A DNA stretch of 5,396 nucleotides. Origin: Bacteroidota bacterium. GTDB lineage: Bacteria; Bacteroidota; Ignavibacteria; Ignavibacteriales; Ignavibacteriaceae. Below, one piece after another: positions 1 through 5,285 of this stretch (position 1 is the stretch's first letter; every line of letters begins with the position of its first letter). The stretch is taken from the NCBI GenBank assembly GCA_021790055.1, contig JAJYIL010000246.1, positions 1 to 5,396 on the forward strand. Reading direction: 5' to 3'. Both the position numbers and the translations under genes were made by a program. The notes below the pieces were generated by a model that searched no databases, was not told the DNA's origin, and saw only the letters and a list, made by a program, of their open reading frames with translations.

Positions 1-1
1 T

Positions 2-835
2 GAAGCTCAGCGGAAGAAGTATCTTCCCGATTTAACATCCGGTAGAAAGATTGGCGCGTGGGGATTAACCGAATCGTCTTCCGGGAGCGACGCTGCAGGT
101 ATGAGATCAATAGCAGAAAAGAAGAACGGCTATTACATTATTAACGGAGACAAAACTTTTATTACTCACGGATCTGTTGGCGAGACTGCGGTCGTTATGG
201 CAATTACAGATAAGACTAAGGGTAAGAAAGGAATTTCGGCTTTCATTTTAGAAAAGGGATGGGAAGGCTTTATCGCCGGCAAAAAGGAAAACAAGCTCGG
301 AATGCGGGCAAGCGATACTACTCAATTAATTTTCGAAAACTGCAAAGTCCCGGAAGAAAATTTAATCGGCAATGAAGGTGAAGGGTTTATCCAGGCAATG
401 CAGATTCTTGAGGGAGGAAGAATTTCAATCGCAGCCTTAAGCGTCGGGCTTGCTCAAGGCGCATTTGAAGCCGCTTCAAAATACAGCAAGGAGCGAAAAC
501 AATTCGGTAAGCAGCTTGCAGAATTTGAAGCGATTCAATTTAAGCTGGCAGATATGCATACCAATATCGAAGCAGCGAGAATGCTAACATACCGAGCAGC
601 TTCTCTAAAAGATAAAGGTCTGCCTAATAAAAAGGAGTCTGCTGTGGCAAAGCTGTTCGCAAGCGAGGCGGCAGAGAAAGCCGCTAACGATGCGGTTCAA
701 ATCTTCGGCGGTTACGGCTTTATTAAAGATTTCCCGGTTGAAAAATTTTACCGCGATGTAAAACTGCTTACAATCGGTGAAGGCACTTCGGAGATTCAGA
801 GAATCGTAATTGCAAGAGAACTGCTGCAAGAATAA
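2..835 (+). CDS. Acyl-CoA dehydrogenase, short-chain/butyryl type (5' truncated by window edge)
   Basis: This flavoenzyme oxidises an acyl-CoA to the trans-2-enoyl-CoA using FAD, passing electrons to electron-transfer flavoprotein in the cytoplasm. The frame is open from base 2, giving 277 residues. The family is usually near 380 residues, so about 100 N-terminal residues lie upstream. Both family signatures are visible. The first is GLTESSSGSDAAG at visible residues 21-33, with Ser where Pro is usual after the Glu. The second is Q233-x2-GG-x-GF ending at D252. An RKQFG segment at 165-169 matches the FAD-contacting region. The C-terminal GEGTSEIQR carries a Glu (visible residue 260, codon 779-781) at the catalytic-base position of short- and medium-chain enzymes. 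Isovaleryl-CoA dehydrogenase has Ala at that position, so that identity is unlikely. The helical region (IQFKLADM, ESAVAKLFASEAA) also resembles short-chain enzymes. The ATG at 101 is internal, because homology continues upstream of it. Exact chain-length specificity is not determinable here. Confidence 0.95.
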   Translation, partial: EAQRKKYLPDLTSGRKIGAWGLTESSSGSDAAGMRSIAEKKNGYYIINGDKTFITHGSVGETAVVMAITDKTKGKKGISAFILEKGWEGFIAGKKENKLGMRASDTTQLIFENCKVPEENLIGNEGEGFIQAMQILEGGRISIAALSVGLAQGAFEAASKYSKERKQFGKQLAEFEAIQFKLADMHTNIEAARMLTYRAASLKDKGLPNKKESAVAKLFASEAAEKAANDAVQIFGGYGFIKDFPVEKFYRDVKLLTIGEGTSEIQRIVIARELLQE

Positions 836-896
836 TTTTATTATGAATTCTCTGCGAGGATTGTTATTCTTGTCGCTATAATATTTCTACTACAAT

Positions 897-915
897 TTGA
901 CCTATGCGAGGTCAA
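897..915. repeat. Perfect inverted repeat TTGACCT-N5-AGGTCAA, possible operator
   Basis: Two 7-bp arms (897-903 and 909-915) are perfectly complementary around the spacer ATGCG. The repeat lies about 80 nt before the carboxyltransferase start. No T-run follows, so it is not an intrinsic terminator. Its length and symmetry suit a dimeric repressor site, for example of the TetR type that often controls acyl-CoA genes. That role is inference, and no regulator gene is in the window. Confidence 0.4.
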
Positions 916-923
916 GCCATAGG
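901..923. repeat. Second inverted repeat CCTATG-N11-CATAGG, overlapping the first
   Basis: Arms 901-906 and 918-923 are perfect 6-bp complements. The left arm shares bases with the left arm and spacer of the 897-915 repeat. In RNA the two stems could therefore not form together. Whether this matters or is chance is unknown. Confidence 0.3.
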
Positions 924-946
924 AAAGATAATATGCAATCTAATGC

Positions 947-961
947 ATCCTTGTAAAGGAT
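947..961. repeat. Short hairpin ATCCTT-GTA-AAGGAT in the carboxylase leader
   Basis: Perfect 6-bp arms (947-952 and 956-961) flank a 3-nt loop, ending 33 nt before the ATG at 995. The right arm contains AAGGA, a Shine-Dalgarno-like string, but it is too far from the start to serve that ATG directly. A long A-rich stretch follows rather than a T-run, so it is not a plus-strand terminator. Confidence 0.3.
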
Positions 962-994
962 AAATAAAAACTCAAATATCAAAAGAATAAAAAA

Positions 995-2650
995 ATGTCA
1001 AATATCGGAACTGTTCTAAAGAAGGATGAAGCTTTTCTTAGAAGAGAAGACTTTTACAAGAATCTTTTAAGGAAGCTTGAAGCGGAAAAAGAAAAGATAA
1101 AGTTAGGCGGCGGGAAGAAAGCCATCGAGAAGCATAAAGCCAAAGGAAAGCTTACTGCCAGGGAAAGAATAAATAAGCTTTTAGACGAAGGGAGTAAATT
1201 TTTCGAACTCAGCACATTTGCGGCGTACAATATGTACGAAGAATACGGCGGCGCTCCTTCATCTGGTACTGTTTACGGCATAGGAAAAATTAACGGTAAA
1301 TACCATATTATAATTGCCAACGATGCAACAGTAAAAGCCGGTGCGTGGTTCCCTATTACTGCAAAGAAAAATTTACGTGCACAGGAAATTTCAATGGATA
1401 ACAATCTGTCGGTAATTTATCTCGTTGACAGCGCCGGTGTTTTCCTTCCTTTGCAGGACGACATATTCCCCGACAAAGAACATTTCGGAAGAGTTTTCAG
1501 AAACAATGCAGTTATGTCTGCAAAAGGAATTCCGCAGATTGCCGCAATAATGGGACCATGCGTTGCAGGCGGCGCTTATCTTCCTATTATGAGCGATGAA
1601 GCTTTAATCGTTGAAGGCGAAGGTTCGGTTTTCCTTGCAGGCTCTCATCTTGTTAGAGCCGCAATTGGAGAAGTTATTGACAATGAAAGCTTAGGCGGCG
1701 CAAAAGTCCAGTCAAACATTTCCGGCGTTACCGACTATGTAATGAAGAACGACGAAGAGTGTCTTCGGCAAATTAGAAAGTTGACTGATAAAATTGGAGT
1801 TAAGCCAAAAGCTGGTTTTAACAGAATCGAAAGCAAACTCCCTCTCTATTCACCCAAAGAGATTTACGGCATCTTACCGGAAGACCAAATTAAACCTTAT
1901 AACATGTACGAAGTAATAGCAAGGATTGTCGACGGCTCGGAGATTGATGAATACAAAGCCGGTTACGGCAAAACCATAATTACTGCTTACGCCCGCATTG
2001 ACGGCTGGGCGGTAGGAATTATAGCAAACCAAAGAAGCGTTGTTAAAACAGAAACAGGAGAGATGCAGGTTGGCGGAGTAATTTATTCAGACAGCGCAGA
2101 CAAAACAGCGAGATTTATTTTAAACTGCAACCAGAGGAAAATCCCTCTTCTATTTTTGCAGGATGTTACCGGCTTTATGGTAGGCAGCAGAGCCGAGCAC
2201 AGCGGCATCATAAAAGACGGCGCTAAAATGGTAAATGCGGTAGCTAATTCGGTAGTTCCGAAGATTACGATAATAATGGGCAACAGCTTCGGTGCGGGCA
2301 ATTATGCAATGTGCGGCAAAGCCTACGATCCGCGATTCATCTTCGCTTACCCTAATGCTAAGATTGCAGTAATGGGCGGCGCACAGGCAGGCAGCGTACT
2401 TCTTGATATCAAAATAAAGCAGGAAGAAAAAACCGGAAAAACTTTCAACGAAAATGAAAAGAAGAAGTTGCTGAATGAAATCATGAAATCGTATGAAGAT
2501 AAAAGCACACCGCTTTATGCCGCCGCGCGATTATGGATTGATGAAATAATCGATCCCGCACTAACCCGTGATTACGTTTCGATGGCAATTGAAGCGGCTG
2601 ATAACAATCCTGATATTCCAAAGTTTAACGTGGGGGTTATACAAACTTGA
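995..2650 (+). CDS. Acyl-CoA carboxylase, carboxyltransferase (beta) subunit, methylcrotonyl-CoA carboxylase-like
   Basis: This subunit transfers the carboxyl group from carboxybiotin to an acyl- or enoyl-CoA (methylcrotonyl-, propionyl- or related CoA) in the cytoplasm, working with a separate biotin carboxylase/carrier (alpha) subunit. The 551 residues match the usual length. The N-terminal half of the carboxyltransferase fold (about 35-265) includes GKLTARERIN, YLVDSAGVFLP (142-152), FPDKEHFGRVF and GPCVAGGAYLP (187-197, first oxyanion-hole region). The C-terminal half (about 300-545) includes DGWAVGIIANQ (336-346), FLQDVTGFMVG (387-397), IIKDGAKMV and GNSFGAGNYAMCG (429-441, second oxyanion-hole region). 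The Lys/Glu-rich insert at about 473-502 (QEEKTGKTFNENE) is typical of methylcrotonyl-type subunits. The ATG at 995 is the only in-frame choice, since a TAA lies at 965-967. There is no clear Shine-Dalgarno, only an A-rich leader. Substrate is inferred from likeness, and propionyl- or geranyl-CoA is possible. Confidence 0.93.
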   Translation: MSNIGTVLKKDEAFLRREDFYKNLLRKLEAEKEKIKLGGGKKAIEKHKAKGKLTARERINKLLDEGSKFFELSTFAAYNMYEEYGGAPSSGTVYGIGKINGKYHIIIANDATVKAGAWFPITAKKNLRAQEISMDNNLSVIYLVDSAGVFLPLQDDIFPDKEHFGRVFRNNAVMSAKGIPQIAAIMGPCVAGGAYLPIMSDEALIVEGEGSVFLAGSHLVRAAIGEVIDNESLGGAKVQSNISGVTDYVMKNDEECLRQIRKLTDKIGVKPKAGFNRIESKLPLYSPKEIYGILPEDQIKPYNMYEVIARIVDGSEIDEYKAGYGKTIITAYARIDGWAVGIIANQRSVVKTETGEMQVGGVIYSDSADKTARFILNCNQRKIPLLFLQDVTGFMVGSRAEHSGIIKDGAKMVNAVANSVVPKITIIMGNSFGAGNYAMCGKAYDPRFIFAYPNAKIAVMGGAQAGSVLLDIKIKQEEKTGKTFNENEKKKLLNEIMKSYEDKSTPLYAAARLWIDEIIDPALTRDYVSMAIEAADNNPDIPKFNVGVIQT

Positions 2651-2768
2651 ATAATATTATTTTATAATAGCTAAAAAAGCATTTTTATAATTAAAGGCAA
2701 TAGCGGGATAGCCGGTTCATTTATCTAAAGAAATAATTATCTTTCACAAGCAGATTTTTTATGAATAA

Positions 2769-3440
2769 ATGACGACTAAATATTTTAACTCATCCCTTCC
2801 CGTATTGATCTGTTTTTTGGTTTTAATTAATTCGAATTTATTTTCACAGCAATCAAGGCTTGGAATTGAAGTGAATAAGCTGTCCGATTACATAGCGTCA
2901 AGTCATTTTGCTGAATTAAAATACAGGATGAATGATCCTTCGCGTACAGATTCAGTTTTTAAAGAGGCGCTTAAGCTAACCAACGGAAACTATAGCGAGG
3001 CACTTTTCGCGCTTATCTTTACGGTCATTCCTTACAATATTGTGCCAATTAAAATTCCGCTTCTTCCAATAATTATTAAATATCCGCTGGAATCTGCAAA
3101 AGAATCCGTCTTCAAGCAGAAGAATAGAAATCTACCTAAATACCTGTTCTTCACTTCACCAAAGAACAATTTTGGAGACAAAGATAAACTTGCTCATTTC
3201 TTCGGCGCCGCTTTCCTTTCCTACACAGGAAATATTTTTGATTTATCTGATCTTATTGGTTATTTTGTGGAAGTTTTTGAACAAGATTTTGTAGTTCAGT
3301 CTTCAATCGATCCGAGGGATATACATGCCGATACACTTGGTGACATCTTTGGAAGGCTGTTGAAAATAAATAAAGAGGTTCTACCTTCGCAAGTAATGCT
3401 TACAAAATCATTATTTTATTGCGGGTATAGTTTTCCGTAG
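2769..3440 (+). CDS. Secreted protein of unknown function with VanZ/YfiM-like motif set
   Basis: I do not recognise this 223-residue protein as a named gene. Residues 1-26 look like a type I signal peptide: Lys4, a hydrophobic core LPVLICFLVLI, then NSNLFS followed by QQ. The Cys at 15 has no lipobox before it. A polar stretch (about 30-75) precedes a hydrophobic, proline-containing segment (79-103) that could lie in or on a membrane. The C-terminal part has DKLAHFFG (139-146), then VEVFEQ (167-172) and DPRDIHADTLGDIFG (181-195). The order D-K-x2-H-F, E-x2-Q or E-Q, then D-I-x-A-D-T-L-G-x3-G recalls VanZ-like and YfiM/DUF2279-like proteins, with Asp where Asn is usual in the last block. Function is unknown, with an envelope role inferred. 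It appears to be the first gene of an operon with the response regulator 8 nt downstream. The leader lacks a Shine-Dalgarno. Confidence 0.75.
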   Translation: MTTKYFNSSLPVLICFLVLINSNLFSQQSRLGIEVNKLSDYIASSHFAELKYRMNDPSRTDSVFKEALKLTNGNYSEALFALIFTVIPYNIVPIKIPLLPIIIKYPLESAKESVFKQKNRNLPKYLFFTSPKNNFGDKDKLAHFFGAAFLSYTGNIFDLSDLIGYFVEVFEQDFVVQSSIDPRDIHADTLGDIFGRLLKINKEVLPSQVMLTKSLFYCGYSFP

Positions 3441-3442
3441 GA
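3439..3442 (+). promoter_or_regulatory. Ribosome binding site of the response regulator, overlapping the upstream stop
   Basis: AGGA overlaps the TAG stop (3438-3440) of the secreted-protein gene and lies 6 nt before the ATG at 3449. The overlap supports translation from one polycistronic message and supports this start. Confidence 0.6.
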
Positions 3443-3448
3443 ACAAGA

Positions 3449-4804
3449 ATGAATTCAATACTTATTATAGATGACGAAAAGGAAATTTGCGAAAGCATAA
3501 AGATGATCCTCGAATATGAAGATTACCCGGTTGAATACTCAAACAACTCGAAGGAGGGTTTAGAGAATTTTTTATCCAATGAGTTTGCCTGCCTGCTTCT
3601 TGATATTCAAATGCCTGAAATGAACGGCTTTGAAGTTCTAAAAAAAATAAAAGAAAATAATTCCAACGCATCGGTAATCATTATCTCCGCTCACGGGAGT
3701 ATTGAGAACGCAATTAAGGCAACAAAGCTTGGCGCATTCGATTTTATTGAAAAGCCGATAGACAGGGACAAGCTTTTGATTAGCGTGCGGAATGCCGTCG
3801 ACCAGTATAACCTACTTACCGAGAATAAGGAAATTAAAAAAACTCTTCAAGCCGATGGAGAGATTCTCGGCAGCAGCAAAGCTATTAAAAGCATTCTGGA
3901 AATCATTGATCGAGTAGCACCAATTGATACTCGAGTATTGATTACTGGAGAAAATGGTACGGGTAAGGAATTGGTTGCCAGGGCTATTCATAACAAAAGC
4001 CAGCGTAAGTATAAGCCGTTTGTTGAAGTTAACTGCGCTGCCATTCCTAATGAATTAATCGAATCGGAATTATTCGGGCATGAAAAAGGCTCATTTACCG
4101 GCGCAATTCAGCAGCGAATCGGAAAGTTCGAGCTTGCAAATAAAGGGACAATTTTTCTTGATGAAGTCGGCGATATGAGCCTGCAGGCTCAGGCAAAGGT
4201 TCTTCGTGCAATTGAAGATGGTAAAATTGAGCGCGTAGGCGGCACGAAGAAGATTGAAGTTGATGTGAGAATAATTTCCGCTACGAACAAAAACCTTAAA
4301 GAAGAAATTGAGAAAGGTAATTTTAGGGAAGATCTTTTTCACCGTCTGAATGTTATTCCGTTACAGATTCCGCCTCTGCGCGAAAGAATTGAAGACATCC
4401 GTATACTCGTCAATCATTTTGCAAACGACATTACCTCCAGGCACAAAAAACCGTCGGTTAGCTTTTCGGAAGACGCTGTTAAGTTTCTGCAGTCCTTTTC
4501 ATGGAGCGGCAATGTTAGAGAGCTTCGCAACGCAATTGAAAGAATCATAATCTTGATCGATAAAAAGGAAATCACTAAAAAAGAAATCGAATTTCTATTT
4601 ACATCAGGAAAGACATCTCTCGGAGACATTATCGATACGAGCAATTCATTCCAGGAATTCAAGGACAAAGCTGAGAAAGCTTTTATTATCAAACAGCTAA
4701 AGGCAAATGACTGGAACATCAGTAAAACTGCTGAAGTGCTTGATATTCAGCGAAGTCATTTGTATAACAAAATGAAGAAATTTGGAATCGAGAAGGAAGA
4801 ATAA
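3449..4804 (+). CDS. Sigma-54-dependent response regulator, NtrC family (NtrX-like)
   Basis: This cytoplasmic two-component regulator should activate sigma-54 promoters after phosphorylation by a histidine kinase. Its 451 residues have the standard three parts. The receiver domain (about 3-118) has acidic D8/D9, phospho-acceptor D52 in LLLDIQMPEMNG, S80 and K102 in EKP. The AAA+ ATPase (about 138-372) has Walker A GENGTGKE (167-174), GSFTGA (214-219, usually GAFTGA) for sigma-54 contact, Walker B TIFLDE (234-239), sensor I around ISATN, arginine-finger region FREDLFHRL (292-300) and sensor II WSGNVREL (352-359). A Fis-type helix-turn-helix (about 405-447) contains NISKTAEVLDIQRSHLYNKM. The receiver (SAHGSIENAIKATKLGAFDF), the linker and the Fis helix resemble NtrX more than AtoC or ZraR. 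No kinase gene is adjacent in the window, so partner and regulon are unknown. All catalytic residues look intact. Confidence 0.95.
   Translation: MNSILIIDDEKEICESIKMILEYEDYPVEYSNNSKEGLENFLSNEFACLLLDIQMPEMNGFEVLKKIKENNSNASVIIISAHGSIENAIKATKLGAFDFIEKPIDRDKLLISVRNAVDQYNLLTENKEIKKTLQADGEILGSSKAIKSILEIIDRVAPIDTRVLITGENGTGKELVARAIHNKSQRKYKPFVEVNCAAIPNELIESELFGHEKGSFTGAIQQRIGKFELANKGTIFLDEVGDMSLQAQAKVLRAIEDGKIERVGGTKKIEVDVRIISATNKNLKEEIEKGNFREDLFHRLNVIPLQIPPLRERIEDIRILVNHFANDITSRHKKPSVSFSEDAVKFLQSFSWSGNVRELRNAIERIIILIDKKEITKKEIEFLFTSGKTSLGDIIDTSNSFQEFKDKAEKAFIIKQLKANDWNISKTAEVLDIQRSHLYNKMKKFGIEKEE
4794..4797 (+). promoter_or_regulatory. Ribosome binding site of the Hint gene, inside the regulator's last codons
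   Basis: AGGA within GAAGGAAGA lies 9 nt before the ATG at 4807, inside the codons for the Glu-rich C-terminus of the response regulator. It supports translational coupling across the 2-nt gap. Confidence 0.6.
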
Positions 4805-4806
4805 TT

Positions 4807-5154
4807 ATGGCAGATACAATCTTTTCAAAAATAATTAAGCGGGAAATTCCGGCAGACATTGTTTATGAGACAGACACAGTTCTCGCATTCAAAGATATAA
4901 ATCCTCAGGCTCCTGTGCATGTATTAATCATTCCGAAAATTGAAATACCAAAGGTAACCGACATCGACGGCAAGAAGCACGCCCAACTTCTCGGCGATCT
5001 ATTTGACGCCGCAAACAAGCTTGCCAAAGAAATGAATATTGACAAGGATGGCTTTAGATTGGTTTTAAATTGCGGAGCTAATGCCGGGCAGGAAGTCTAT
5101 CATCTTCACTTGCATTTAATTGGCGGCAGAAAGATGACATGGCCTCCGGGATGA
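4807..5154 (+). CDS. hinT: Histidine-triad (HIT) nucleotide-binding protein, Hint type
   Basis: Hint enzymes hydrolyse purine nucleoside phosphoramidates and adenylated amines or lysyl-AMP-type compounds in the cytoplasm, usually as homodimers. The 115 residues match the family's usual length. The start TIFSKIIKREIPADIVYE (4-21) and INPQAPVHVLIIPK (31-44) are typical of the Hint branch. The catalytic triad is YHLHLHLIGG, with H99, H101 and H103, and H101 as the expected nucleophile. N88 and the GANAGQEV loop contact the nucleotide phosphate in the family. The C-terminal MTWPPG is a Hint hallmark that separates it from Fhit and GalT. The gene follows the response regulator by 2 nt and ends with tandem stops (TGA-TAG, 5152-5157). 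Co-transcription with the regulator seems clear, but a functional link is not evident, because hinT is a housekeeping gene found in many contexts. Confidence 0.95.
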   Translation: MADTIFSKIIKREIPADIVYETDTVLAFKDINPQAPVHVLIIPKIEIPKVTDIDGKKHAQLLGDLFDAANKLAKEMNIDKDGFRLVLNCGANAGQEVYHLHLHLIGGRKMTWPPG

Positions 5155-5175
5155 TAGCGCATTATTGATTTTTTT
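5150..5175 (+). terminator. Weak intrinsic terminator candidate after hinT
   Basis: ATGAT (5151-5155) can pair with ATTAT (5161-5165), including one G-U pair and a possible extra G-U at the base, around an AGCGC loop. Seven T residues follow at 5169-5175. The stem is short and overlaps the stop codon, so it would be weak. Position at the end of the operon is the main support. Confidence 0.3.
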
Positions 5176-5186
5176 ATATCTGAAAG

Positions 5187-5234
5187 TTAGTTTGATAAAA
5201 GAAGCGAGAAAAAAAATTTTAGACTGGCTAACAT
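5187..5234 (-). CDS. Possible 15-codon small ORF with strong Shine-Dalgarno
   Basis: Read on the minus strand, ATG at 5234-5232 is preceded by GGGAGGT (5250-5244), with 9 nt between them. The frame encodes MLASLKFFFSLLLSN and stops with TAA at 5189-5187. The peptide is hydrophobic with one Lys, like a tiny membrane peptide. It lies opposite the non-coding tail behind hinT. No convincing promoter was seen on that strand, and A/T-rich DNA gives Phe/Leu/Lys-rich frames by chance, so this is only a candidate. Confidence 0.15.
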   Translation of the reverse strand: MLASLKFFFSLLLSN

Positions 5235-5285
5235 TTTTCAAACACCTCCCTACTTATCCTTAACTACAGCTCTGAACTTTTATAA

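Noticed and set aside
605..829. Minus-strand frame opposite the dehydrogenase
   Set aside because: It lies wholly antisense to a well-supported gene and its product has no recognisable domain.
101..835. ATG at 101 as the true start of the dehydrogenase
   Set aside because: The frame continues upstream to base 2 with clear family sequence, including the first dehydrogenase signature, so 101 is internal.
877..882. Perfect TATAAT as a sigma-70 -10 box
   Set aside because: No -35-like hexamer lies at suitable spacing, and in AT-rich DNA this hexamer is expected by chance. A near TTG-N18-TAcaaTTTG Bacteroidota-type promoter at 870-899 has a one-base spacing defect and is not called either.
2083..2301. 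Minus-strand frame opposite the carboxyltransferase
   Set aside because: It is a shadow of conserved codons in the real gene, and its hydrophobic look comes from antisense composition.
2662..2690. Terminator after the carboxyltransferase gene
   Set aside because: GCT/AGC around AAAAA gives only a 3-bp core with mismatched A/T flanks. The T-run is short, and no stable stem forms.
2721..2742. Direct repeat TTATCT-N10-TTATCT before the secreted-protein gene
   Set aside because: Two copies of an A/T-rich hexamer are easily explained by composition, and there is no third copy or other support.
3465..4719. Four short frames (3465-3671, 4091-4342 and 4414-4719 minus, 4350-4550 plus) within the response regulator
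   Set aside because: All overlap highly conserved receiver or AAA+ coding sequence in other frames and show no domain.
5186..5238. Long-loop hairpin GTTAG/CTAAC followed by TTTTT
   Set aside because: A 5-bp stem with a 37-nt loop is not stable enough to act as a terminator.
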